Source: Oscillospiraceae bacterium (GTDB lineage: Bacteria > Bacillota > Clostridia > Oscillospirales > Oscillospiraceae). Taken from it: a stretch of 54,317 nt of DNA. The notes under the pieces were generated by a model. The model saw only the letters and a list, made by a program, of their open reading frames with translations, did no database searches and was not told the DNA's origin. The stretch is taken from positions 1 through 54,317 of the forward strand of contig JAJQEJ010000028.1 of assembly GCA_021201735.1 (NCBI GenBank). The letters run 5' to 3'. The position numbers were made by a program, and so were the translations under genes. Below are positions 1 to 7,122 of the stretch, one piece after another (position 1 is the first letter of the stretch; each line of letters opens with the position of its first letter).

Positions 1-41
1 AGTATGCTTGTAGACGATCGTCTACAAGCATACTGCTTTTT
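1..41 (+). terminator. Perfect 34-bp palindrome with T-run, terminator-like
   Basis: Positions 1-34 form a perfect inverted repeat. The arms AGTATGCTTGTAGAC and GTCTACAAGCATACT flank a GATC centre, and GCTTTTT follows. On the plus strand this is a good intrinsic terminator, presumably for a gene ending just before the window. A second A/T-rich inverted repeat (37-47 with 60-70, TTTTTACAATA and its complement) follows directly. The length and perfection of the palindrome also allow a protein-binding or recombination site; I cannot tell which. Confidence 0.5.
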
Positions 42-90
42 ACAATAAAACCGTGATATTATTGTAAAAATGCCGCCTGCGGGCTAGTCT

Positions 91-110
91 TTCACACGAT
101 TTCACACGAT
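91..110. repeat. Tandem 10-mer repeat
   Basis: The decamer TTCACACGAT occurs twice head to tail. Part of it (TCACACGATTTC) is the reverse complement of the centre of the palindromic repeat at 54279-54314. It may be a decayed fragment of that repeat family or coincidence. Confidence 0.35.
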
Positions 111-131
111 CTTCCGTTCCGTCTTGCAAGC

Positions 132-311
132 CTAATGTTTTCCTGTGCGCTTACGCTTCTTTTCGTGGGTATGGGGCATGGCCAGTTGCACGTCTACGTT
201 GTCGGCCCCTTCCGCCTCGGGCGCTGCGATGTCGTTGGACAGATGCTGCACCTCCTGCAGCAGCGCTTTGCGCGGATTGAGCTGCACACCGTCGGCATTT
301 ACTTCACTCAT
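132..311 (-). CDS. Small hypothetical protein, 59 aa
   Basis: A 59-codon reading frame starts at ATG 311 with GGGGG about 8 nt upstream and ends at TAG 132. The product is hydrophilic. It begins MSEVNADGVQLNPRKALLQE, has an acidic, Ala-rich middle and ends in a strongly basic tail (HEKKRKRTGKH). No signal peptide, membrane segment or known domain is visible. It is divergent from the 494-784 gene. The G-rich ribosome site resembles those of several other genes here (for example 832 and 8135), which supports translation, but no homologue is recognised. A spurious ORF is possible. Confidence 0.4.
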   Translation of the reverse strand: MSEVNADGVQLNPRKALLQEVQHLSNDIAAPEAEGADNVDVQLAMPHTHEKKRKRTGKH

Positions 312-428
312 ATGGTATCCCCCGTTTCTTTACGACTAGTATTTCTGCCGATCGCCATAATATACTGTCGGGTTTTTCGGCACTTGTTACAATTCATTAC
401 GAACCTGTCCAATTTCCGCGAAAACAGT

Positions 429-457
429 TTGACATCTCAGAAACAACGTGTTACAAT
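429..457 (+). promoter_or_regulatory. Sigma-A promoter of the 494 gene
   Basis: TTGACA at 429-434, a 17-nt spacer and TACAAT at 452-457 form a near-consensus vegetative promoter 37 nt upstream of the ATG at 494. It probably also serves the downstream NlpC/P60 gene, since no terminator lies between the two. Confidence 0.8.
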
Positions 458-493
458 TTGGTTACAGTTTATTCATTTGTACAGGAGGTTGCT

Positions 494-784
494 ATGGCAG
501 ATCAATCGATTCCTCTGGTCTATAAAGGCCATCCACTGCGCAGAAAAGGCAATCTGATCTATTTTGGCAGTATGGCTGAGAAATATATCATCATGCTGCA
601 GGTTATGGACAGTGAAAAGCAGGCTGATCTGGACGTTTCTACCAAAGTCTCCGTTCAGCTCCAGCTGACCGACCCGGACCTGAAAAGTCGGGATCGCGTG
701 GTGAAGAAAAGCGAAAAGGACAGTCTTTTCGCCGCCATGGATGTCGCCGCTGTTTGGCTTGACCGCGCGCTTGCCGGAAAGTAA
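494..784 (+). CDS. Conserved hypothetical protein, 96 aa
   Basis: ATG 494 follows a perfect AGGAGG (483-488) at 5-nt spacing, so the start is firm. The 96-aa product has no signal peptide and no membrane segment. It begins MADQSIPLVYKGHPLRRKGN and contains a basic patch (SRDRVVKKSEKD) before a C-terminal amphipathic helix (FAAMDVAAVWLDRALAGK). I remember similar short proteins from Clostridia but cannot name a domain or function. It lies 47 nt upstream of the NlpC/P60 gene and is probably co-transcribed with it. Confidence 0.75.
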   Translation: MADQSIPLVYKGHPLRRKGNLIYFGSMAEKYIIMLQVMDSEKQADLDVSTKVSVQLQLTDPDLKSRDRVVKKSEKDSLFAAMDVAAVWLDRALAGK

Positions 785-831
785 GCGCTTCCCAACAGAC
801 AAAACAAACAACAAATGTGGGGGATTTACAT

Positions 832-1716
832 ATGATACGAAGCGCAAAGATTTTGCGTGTTGCAGTTGCGGCATTTGCAGTCTCCGGCCTGTGTCTCGCG
901 GGGGCTTCCGCCACCAGCTTGGGCATGGGCACCGTTCAGGGCGACGGCCTACGTATGCGGGATAGTGCCAGCACCTCCGGCGCGGTATTGGCAACGGCTT
1001 CCACCGGCACCAATGTGATTGTCCTTGCCGACGCAGGAAACAACTGGTATAAAGTTGATTTTCAGGCGCAAGTGGGCTATATGTCCGCCGACTATGTGAC
1101 GCTGTCCACCAAGGCGGACGGGAACCTCGGCAATGGTAAAGTCAGCACTGACGGCGCTACGCTGAATATGCGTAGCGGCCCGGCTACAAGCGAGTCGGTC
1201 GTCAGTGTTCTGAGCAGCGGCACCGTAGTGCAGATTGTCGGCGTGGATAATGGCTGGTATAAGATCTCGTACGGCGGGAACACAGGCTATGCCAGCAGCG
1301 ACTATATCACCACCGTGAAGGACGGGACCTCTGCTTCCACCGCCAGCAGCAAAGGGCAGGAGGTTGTAAATTACGCAAAACAGCTCATTGGGTGCAAATA
1401 CTCCTATGGTTGCAGCGGGCCCAGCTCCTTCGACTGCTCCGGCTTCACCTCATATGTCTATAAGCACTTTGGCTATACCATCAACCGCTCCGCCGCAACC
1501 CAACTCTCGAACGGCACTGCGGTGGATAAGAGCAGTCTTCAACCCGGCGACCTCGTCTTCTTCAAAAACAACACCAGCAAGGCCGCATCACATGTCGGCA
1601 TTTACATAGGCTCAAACCAGTTTATCCACGCCTCGACCAACACCTACACCGTGCGTATTGATAATCTCTCCGGCTATTATTCCAACATCTATGTCGGCGC
1701 ACGGCACATTATTTAA
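832..1716 (+). CDS. Secreted SH3 domain NlpC/P60 peptidoglycan hydrolase
   Basis: This is a 294-aa exported cell-wall hydrolase. A basic N-terminus and hydrophobic core end in an ASA signal-peptidase site near residue 27. Two bacterial SH3 domains follow (about 30-88 and 97-155, each with the DGLRMRDSAS / GATLNMRSGP signature), and an NlpC/P60 domain occupies about 172-294. The expected catalytic triad is visible: Cys202 (in FDCSGF), His254 (in SHVGIY) and His266 (in QFIHAS). The family cleaves peptide stems, typically D-gamma-Glu to diamino acid bonds, with SH3 domains holding the enzyme on the wall. The start at 832 is preferred over the in-frame ATG 817 because GGGGG lies about 8 nt upstream. 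A strong terminator follows at 1735. Confidence 0.9.
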   Translation: MIRSAKILRVAVAAFAVSGLCLAGASATSLGMGTVQGDGLRMRDSASTSGAVLATASTGTNVIVLADAGNNWYKVDFQAQVGYMSADYVTLSTKADGNLGNGKVSTDGATLNMRSGPATSESVVSVLSSGTVVQIVGVDNGWYKISYGGNTGYASSDYITTVKDGTSASTASSKGQEVVNYAKQLIGCKYSYGCSGPSSFDCSGFTSYVYKHFGYTINRSAATQLSNGTAVDKSSLQPGDLVFFKNNTSKAASHVGIYIGSNQFIHASTNTYTVRIDNLSGYYSNIYVGARHII

Positions 1717-1734
1717 TAGTATACATTTAGAAAT

Positions 1735-1772
1735 CCCATGCACGGTATATATTTCGTGCATGGGACTTTTTT
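1735..1772 (+). terminator. Intrinsic terminator of the NlpC/P60 gene
   Basis: The stem CCCATGCACG (1735-1744) pairs with CGTGCATGGG (1755-1764) and is followed by a T-run at 1767-1772. It separates this gene from the convergent M16 peptidase gene and may act in both directions. Confidence 0.85.
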
Positions 1773-1826
1773 GTCTGTGCTTCTTGCCGATGGGGTTTCC
1801 CCCATATGCAGCACACGCAAACGGCA

Positions 1827-3074
1827 TTATCGCAAAAATGCCCGGTATTCCTCTGCGGTGGACACCCGCCCCACCGCGGAAAAGGAGGCGCGTGAAAAAT
1901 CAAACAGCTCCTGCGCAAGCGTGCGCACACCGTCGGCTGTGACGGCATTATACGCGGCAATCAGCTCGTCCGCCTCCAGAATCTCCTCCCGCATCAGCGC
2001 GCCGCGCCCGAGGTTGCTCATCCGCGCCTGCGTGGACTCAAGTCCCATCAGAACGTTCGCCTTGGACTGTTCCCGCGCGCGCTCCAGCTCCTGCTCGGTC
2101 ACGCCGCCCTCGGCAAAGGCACGCACCGTATCTGTGATGGTGCGCACCGCCTGCTGCTCCGTCTCACTGCCGAGCGCGGTGTAAATGGAGAACAGGCCGA
2201 TATCGGAATAGGAGGAGCCGTAGCTGTAGATCGAATAGCACAGCCCCCGCTGCTCGCGCACCTGCTGCCACAGCCGGGAGGACATGCCGCCGCCCAGGAT
2301 GGAGGAGAGTAGCTGCAGGGTAAAGCGCCGCTTATCCCGCAACGGGAGCCCCGGAAAGGCCATAATCAGATGGTTTTGCTCAATGGGCTTCTTCTTCACC
2401 GTAAAAGACGGGAGATAGACGGCGGATTTCACCGCATCCGCCCCGCCGCCCGGCAGTGCACTGAATCGCTCTTTCAGTGTATCCACATCGCGCGCGGTAA
2501 AACTGCCTGCGAGCGCCACGACGATATGCTCCGCAGTGTAATGCTGCCCCATGTATGCCTTGAGCCCTTCCCCCGTCATCTTCTCCAGCGTCGCGGCTCT
2601 CCCAAGGATCGGGCGGGCGAGGGCGCTGCCTTTGTAGATCGCCGCCGAAAGCCGCTCCGCGCAGACATCCTCCGGGTTATCCTGGTACATCCCGATCTCT
2701 TCGAGAATTACCCCGCGCTCGTTTGCCATATCCTCCTCGGAAAAACGGGATTCAAACAGCATATCACACAGGATATCGGCACACGTGGGCAGGTGGGTGT
2801 CGAGCACGCGGCCATAGAAGCAGGTGCACTCCTTGGTGGTGAATGCGTTCATCTGCCCGCCGATGGCGTCCATCTCCTCCGCGAGCTGCGCCGCCGTGCG
2901 CCGCTGCGTCCCTTTGAACAGCATATGCTCAATGAAGTGGGCACTGCCGCTCTCCACCGTCTTTTCATGGCGCGAGCCGGTGCCCACCCAGACCCCCAGC
3001 GCCGCGGAGCGCACGCCGGGCACCTGCTCGGTCAAAATCCGAACGCCGTTTGGAAGGGTGATCATTTCATACAT
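1827..3074 (-). CDS. M16 family zinc metallopeptidase (processing-peptidase-like)
   Basis: This is a 415-aa insulinase / processing-peptidase-like protein (M16B, YmxG type). The inverted zinc motif HFIEH gives metal ligands His46 and His50 and catalytic Glu49. The third ligand is probably Glu126 in VILEEIGMYQD. An N-terminal catalytic half and a C-terminal M16-like half (with the RGLCYSIYSY region) match the usual two-domain length. The start chosen is ATG 3074, with GGGG 7 nt upstream; in-frame ATGs at 3092 and 3101 are less well placed. As in Bacillus, it follows pnp on the same strand, separated by 122 nt containing a hairpin. It is likely cytoplasmic because no signal peptide is seen. Its physiological substrate is unknown. 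Confidence 0.9.
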   Translation of the reverse strand: MYEMITLPNGVRILTEQVPGVRSAALGVWVGTGSRHEKTVESGSAHFIEHMLFKGTQRRTAAQLAEEMDAIGGQMNAFTTKECTCFYGRVLDTHLPTCADILCDMLFESRFSEEDMANERGVILEEIGMYQDNPEDVCAERLSAAIYKGSALARPILGRAATLEKMTGEGLKAYMGQHYTAEHIVVALAGSFTARDVDTLKERFSALPGGGADAVKSAVYLPSFTVKKKPIEQNHLIMAFPGLPLRDKRRFTLQLLSSILGGGMSSRLWQQVREQRGLCYSIYSYGSSYSDIGLFSIYTALGSETEQQAVRTITDTVRAFAEGGVTEQELERAREQSKANVLMGLESTQARMSNLGRGALMREEILEADELIAAYNAVTADGVRTLAQELFDFSRASFSAVGRVSTAEEYRAFLR

Positions 3075-3149
3075 CACAAAACCCCGTTTCATTCTATCCA
3101 TAGTCTGGTTGTCTCACCGGAAAATATGCATCCCGACCATACTGCGAAA

Positions 3150-3178
3150 GCCGCCGGACAAGAGACTCATCCGGCGGC
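3150..3178 (-). terminator. Hairpin between pnp and the peptidase gene
   Basis: GCCGCCGGA (3150-3158) pairs with TCCGGCGGC (3170-3178). On the minus strand the stem is followed only by TTTCGC, so it would be a weak terminator or an RNA-stability hairpin at the 3' end of pnp. Confidence 0.5.
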
Positions 3179-3196
3179 ATCACCACATTATTTTGA

Positions 3197-5347
3197 TTAC
3201 TTGATTTCCTCGCCTGCGTCCTTTTTCGCCTTAATATCCCGCAGGGCATCCCGGTAGGAGAGGTTCACGCGCCCCTTTTCGTCAATCTCGGTCACCTTGA
3301 CCCAGATCATATCGCCGATGTTGATGACGTCCTCCACCTTCTCCACGCGGCGCTCGGCAAGCTTGGAGATGTGTACCATGCCATCCTTACCCGGCGCAAG
3401 CTCTACAAACGCGCCGAACTGCAGGATGCGGACAACCTTGCCGTAATAGAGCTGCCCGACCTCCGGCACAAAGACGATGGTCTCGATGGTCTTTTTCGCC
3501 GCCTCGCAGGAGTCCCTGTCCACACCGGCGATGTAGATGGTGCCGTCCTCTTCAATGTCGATCTTCGCGCCGGTCTCCGCGCAGATTTTCTGGATGACCT
3601 TGCCGCCGGAGCCAATCACCTCGCGGATTTTATCGGTGTCAATTTTCATCTTGATCATCTTCGGCGCGCTCGCCGCCACCTCGTCACGCGGCTGGGAAAT
3701 GACGGGGAGCATAATCTCGTCGAGAATCGCGAGGCGCGCGTCGCGGGTTGTCTCGAGCGCCTCGTGAATGATCGCGTGGCTCAGACCGTCGTTTTTCAGA
3801 TCCATCTGGATGGCGGTAATCCCCTTCTTGGTACCCGCCACCTTAAAGTCCATCTCACCGTGGAAGTCCTCTACCCCTTGGATATCAATGAAGGTGGTAA
3901 AGCTGCCGTCGTCATCCTGAATCAGCCCGCAGGAGATGCCCGCCACCGGTGCGGTAATGGGGACGCCCGCGTCCATCAGGGCCAGCGTGGAGCCGCAGAT
4001 CGACCCCTGTGAGGTGGAGCCGTTGGAGGACACCACCTCAGACACCACGCGGATGGCATACGGGAATTCCTCCGTGCTGGGGAGCACCGGCTCAAGCGCC
4101 CGCTCGGCGAGGGCGCCGTGCCCCTTCTCGCGCCGGTTCGTGGAGCGGGAGCCACGCGCCTCGCCCACGGAGAAGGACGGAAAGTTATAGTGGTGCATAT
4201 AGCGCCGCTCCTCCTCTTCCCAGATGGTGTCGAGTTTCTGACACGCGGAGAGGGTATTGAGGGTGCAGACCGACAGCACCTGCGTCTGACCGCGGGTAAA
4301 GAGTCCCGAACCGTGCACGCGCGGGAGCACGCCGACCTCCGCCGCGAGCGGACGGATCTCGTTTTTCGCCCGTCCGTCCACGCGGTGCCCCTCCAAGAGC
4401 CACGCCTTGACAATCTTCTTCTGGAGCTTGTAGGTAATCTCCTCCAGATACTTGTCCATCTCGGGATAGTCCTCTAAAAACTGCGCGTGCAGGTGGTCGA
4501 TGAGCACATTCCAGCGCGCTTCGCGTACATTTTTGTCGTCGGTATCCATGGCGGCCTTTGCCTCTTCCATGCTGAATGATTCAATTTTGTCAAACAGCTC
4601 CTGATCAAAATCAGCATGGGGGTACTCGAACTTGGGCTTGCCAATCTCCGCCACGATAGTCTGAATCATGGTGATCTGCTTTTTGATCTCCTCATGTGCC
4701 TTCACAATGCCGTCGTACATGATCTCATCGGGAATTTCCTTCGCGCCCGCCTCGATCATCACGACCTTCTCCTGCGTCGCAGCGACCGTGACGTCCATCA
4801 GGGACTCCTTCTTCTGCTGGCGGTTGGGGTTGAGGACGATGGCACCATCTACATAGCCGACCTCCAGGCAGCCGATCGGGCCGCTCCACGGGATATCGGA
4901 ATAGGAAAGGCAGGCCGAAACGCCGATCATGGCGGTCACCTCGGGGGAGCAGTCGTAATCCACGCTCATCACGGTGCAGGTTACCACAACGTCGTTGCGG
5001 AAATCATACGGGAACAGCGGGCGGATCGGGCGGTCGATCAGCCGCGCGGCGAGCACTGCGGGCAGGGACGGCTGCCCCTCTCTGCGCAGGAAGGAGCCGG
5101 GAATCCGCCCGACCGCGTACAGCTTCTCCTCAAAGTCCACAGAGAGCGGGAAAAAGTCCACGCCGTCACGCGGGCGCGCCGCGGCGGTCACCGCTACGAG
5201 CACCGAGGTCTCGCCGTAGGTGACCATACAGGACGCGTTTGCGAGTTCCGCGAGCTTACCGACCTCGATTTTGAGCGGCCGGCCGGCCAGATCCATTTCA
5301 TACACGCGATAATTGGGAAACGCCTTTTGCTTGATGATGGTTGACAT
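3197..5347 (-). CDS. pnp: Polyribonucleotide nucleotidyltransferase (PNPase)
   Basis: A 716-aa PNPase performs phosphorolytic 3'-to-5' degradation of RNA as a cytoplasmic trimer. The order of domains is canonical: first RNase PH fold (about 10-145), linker helices, second RNase PH fold (about 315-545, with RGQTQVLSVCTL and SSNGSTSQGSICGSTLALMD), a KH domain (around IREVIGSGGKVIQKI) and a C-terminal S1 domain (YYGKVVRILQFGAFVEL). The start is ATG 5347, preceded by AAGGAGG at 8-nt spacing; the upstream in-frame ATG would include the ribosome site itself. It lies downstream of rpsO, the usual bacterial pairing, but a terminator-like hairpin stands between them and a large leader hairpin precedes pnp. 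Confidence 0.97.
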   Translation of the reverse strand: MSTIIKQKAFPNYRVYEMDLAGRPLKIEVGKLAELANASCMVTYGETSVLVAVTAAARPRDGVDFFPLSVDFEEKLYAVGRIPGSFLRREGQPSLPAVLAARLIDRPIRPLFPYDFRNDVVVTCTVMSVDYDCSPEVTAMIGVSACLSYSDIPWSGPIGCLEVGYVDGAIVLNPNRQQKKESLMDVTVAATQEKVVMIEAGAKEIPDEIMYDGIVKAHEEIKKQITMIQTIVAEIGKPKFEYPHADFDQELFDKIESFSMEEAKAAMDTDDKNVREARWNVLIDHLHAQFLEDYPEMDKYLEEITYKLQKKIVKAWLLEGHRVDGRAKNEIRPLAAEVGVLPRVHGSGLFTRGQTQVLSVCTLNTLSACQKLDTIWEEEERRYMHHYNFPSFSVGEARGSRSTNRREKGHGALAERALEPVLPSTEEFPYAIRVVSEVVSSNGSTSQGSICGSTLALMDAGVPITAPVAGISCGLIQDDDGSFTTFIDIQGVEDFHGEMDFKVAGTKKGITAIQMDLKNDGLSHAIIHEALETTRDARLAILDEIMLPVISQPRDEVAASAPKMIKMKIDTDKIREVIGSGGKVIQKICAETGAKIDIEEDGTIYIAGVDRDSCEAAKKTIETIVFVPEVGQLYYGKVVRILQFGAFVELAPGKDGMVHISKLAERRVEKVEDVINIGDMIWVKVTEIDEKGRVNLSYRDALRDIKAKKDAGEEIK

Positions 5348-5394
5348 GATGTGTCCTCCTTTTTTTGTTGGCACACATGCAGAGTCTTAACCTC

Positions 5395-5450
5395 TTTAGC
5401 ATTTGAATCCGCCTCATACCGCACTGCATGGGGCAGATTCAACTGCTAAA
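5395..5450 (-). promoter_or_regulatory. Long imperfect hairpin in the pnp leader
   Basis: Two 19-nt arms, 5395-5413 and 5432-5450, match at 17 of 19 positions (TTTAGCATTTGAATCCGCC against TTTAGCAGTTGAATCTGCC) around an 18-nt loop. It lies 48 nt upstream of the pnp start and has no T-run. In E. coli a comparable leader stem is cut by RNase III and then by PNPase for autoregulation. A similar role here is inference. Confidence 0.55.
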
Positions 5451-5496
5451 ATGAGTAGGCTCCGACAGATGCCGCTTTTGGAATAATGTGAAAGCA

Positions 5497-5522
5497 GGGT
5501 GACGCGGAAATCCGCGTCACCC
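5497..5522 (-). terminator. Strong hairpin after rpsO
   Basis: The 12-bp stem GGGTGACGCGGA / TCCGCGTCACCC has only a 2-nt nominal loop and lies immediately past the rpsO stop. The minus-strand T-tract is poor (TGCTTTCA), so it may be a leaky terminator that allows read-through into pnp. Confidence 0.6.
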
Positions 5523-5532
5523 CGGTTTTCTC

Positions 5533-5799
5533 TTACTTACGAATACCCAGCTTGGCGATGACGGCACGATAGCGCTCAACATCCTTTTTCATCAGATAGT
5601 CAAGCATCTTGCGGCGCTTACCGACCATCTTCAGCAGTCCGCGGCGGCTGTGGTTGTCGTGCTTGTGCACCTTGAGGTGCTCCGTCAGCTCGCGGATACG
5701 GGCGGTCAAAATCGCAATCTGTACCTCCGGAGAACCGGTGTCGGTCTCATGGGTGCGGTTTGATTCAATCACCGCTGTCTTTTCGTCCTTACGAATCAT
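5533..5799 (-). CDS. rpsO: 30S ribosomal protein S15
   Basis: The 88-aa product has the normal S15 length and the conserved [15 protein letters not shown] and [20 protein letters not shown] segments that contact helix 22 of 16S rRNA. ATG 5799 has AAGGTGG upstream. Its promoter is at 5912-5940, leaving a leader of roughly 100 nt that could carry S15 autoregulation, as known for this gene in several bacteria. It is followed by a hairpin and pnp. Confidence 0.98.
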   Translation of the reverse strand: MIRKDEKTAVIESNRTHETDTGSPEVQIAILTARIRELTEHLKVHKHDNHSRRGLLKMVGKRRKMLDYLMKKDVERYRAVIAKLGIRK

Positions 5800-5911
5800 T
5801 TACACTGTTCCACCTTTCTTTTTTCCTCATACCCAAAACTGCGTAACCGGTCGGTGCTGCCGGGAAACGAGGTAATGGGCGATAGAAGCCTGTCATTTGC
5901 AGACCTATGGT

Positions 5912-5940
5912 AGTTTATCACATTTCACCTTTGTTGTAAA
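5912..5940 (-). promoter_or_regulatory. Probable rpsO promoter
   Basis: On the minus strand TTTACA (5940-5935), a 17-nt spacer and TAAACT (5917-5912) lie about 113 nt upstream of the rpsO start. The -10 is imperfect, but position and spacing fit. Confidence 0.6.
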
Positions 5941-5965
5941 GAAAATTCCGTATTGTTTTTGAAAA

Positions 5966-7036
5966 TCATCCCTCCAGCTTGAGGTCCCCTTCCCGTATCC
6001 AGCCCGCTCTGCGCCACACCCGGCCGAGCAGCCAGCACAGGACGGCGGGGAGGATAAAGGAGACCATCACAAGGCCCAGCCAGTCAAACGCGGTGACGGA
6101 CACCTTCAAGCCGTCGGCGATGTCCTGAATCCAGCCCGCGTAGACGCCGATCTGCCCCACCAAACCGCAGGTGCCCATGCCGGAGGACACGGCGGGGCCG
6201 TTCATCTCCAGATGAAAAACGCAGGTGGCGAGCGGCCCCGTGATCGCCGAGGTGATGATGGGTGGCAGCCAGATGCGCGGATTGCGCACAATGTTGCCCA
6301 TCTGGAGCATGGATGTGCCGATGCCCTGCGCCACAAGACCGCCCCAGCGGTTTTCCCGGAAGCTCATCACCGCAAAGCCCACCATATTGGCGCAGCAGCC
6401 CGCAAGCGCCGCACCACCGGCAAGCCCCGTGAGGGAGAGCGCCGCGCAGATCGCGGCGGAGGAGATGGGGAGCGTCAGCGCAATGCCGATGACCACCGCG
6501 ACCACAATGCCCATGAGCAGCGGCTGCAAATCCGTGGCCCACATGATGACACTGCCTACGGCGCTCGCCGCCCTGCCGATAGGCGGCGCCCACCAGAGGG
6601 ATAGGCCGACACCCACAATAATGGTCACGAGCGGGGTCACCAGAATGTCGATCTTCGTCTCACCGTGTACCAGTTTGCCGACCTCGGCCGCGATGATCGC
6701 CACAACCAACACCGCAAGCGGCCCGCCCGCGCCGCCGCCCAGCGTCGCATCGGTCGCCGCCGCGCCGACGGCAACCAGAGAATACAGCACCAGCGGCGGA
6801 GCCTTGAGGGCGTAGCCGATCGCGACCGCCATCGCAGGGCCGGAGACGGCGTTTGCAAAGCCGCCGATGGTACTGAGCAGCGGAATACCCGCCTGCGTAC
6901 CGATGGTATTTAAAATCGTGCCGATCAGCAGGGACGCAAAGAGGCCAAACGCCATTGCGCCCAGCGCATCCACGCCGTACCGCTTGACGGATATCTCGAC
7001 ATCCTTGCGTTTTAAAAACGCCTTCACCCGTTCCAT
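5966..7036 (-). CDS. PfoR-like / PTS EIIC-type membrane protein
   Basis: This 356-aa, strongly hydrophobic protein has about nine or ten membrane segments and resembles the PTS_EIIC_2 / PfoR family. PfoR was first described as a regulator of perfringolysin in Clostridium perfringens and is related to PTS sugar permease IIC subunits. No EIIA or EIIB domain and no neighbouring PTS genes are present, so a transport substrate cannot be proposed. A Gly-rich region (ATLGGGAGGPLAVLVV) and a conserved FRENRWGGLVAQGIGTSMLQ stretch are notable. ATG 7036 is chosen: AAGGGG lies 11 nt upstream, whereas the in-frame GTG at 7048 overlaps that site. A consensus promoter with an operator-like palindrome lies directly upstream. 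Confidence 0.8.
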   Translation of the reverse strand: MERVKAFLKRKDVEISVKRYGVDALGAMAFGLFASLLIGTILNTIGTQAGIPLLSTIGGFANAVSGPAMAVAIGYALKAPPLVLYSLVAVGAAATDATLGGGAGGPLAVLVVAIIAAEVGKLVHGETKIDILVTPLVTIIVGVGLSLWWAPPIGRAASAVGSVIMWATDLQPLLMGIVVAVVIGIALTLPISSAAICAALSLTGLAGGAALAGCCANMVGFAVMSFRENRWGGLVAQGIGTSMLQMGNIVRNPRIWLPPIITSAITGPLATCVFHLEMNGPAVSSGMGTCGLVGQIGVYAGWIQDIADGLKVSVTAFDWLGLVMVSFILPAVLCWLLGRVWRRAGWIREGDLKLEG

Positions 7037-7057
7037 AAACAACAACACCCCTTCACA

Positions 7058-7122
7058 GTGTCAAACATGTCTTGACACCAGTCTTGTCATATCATTGTAA
7101 GCACGAAAGCGGCCGTTGTCAA
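7058..7122 (-). promoter_or_regulatory. Promoter and operator-like palindrome of the PfoR-like gene
   Basis: TTGACA (7122-7117), a 17-nt spacer and TACAAT (7099-7094) form a near-consensus promoter whose -35 overlaps the end of birA. Downstream, at the expected transcript start region, GTGTCAA (7058-7064) and TTGACAC (7072-7078) form a 7+7 palindrome around a 7-nt centre, a typical repressor operator geometry. The regulator is unknown. Confidence 0.7.
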
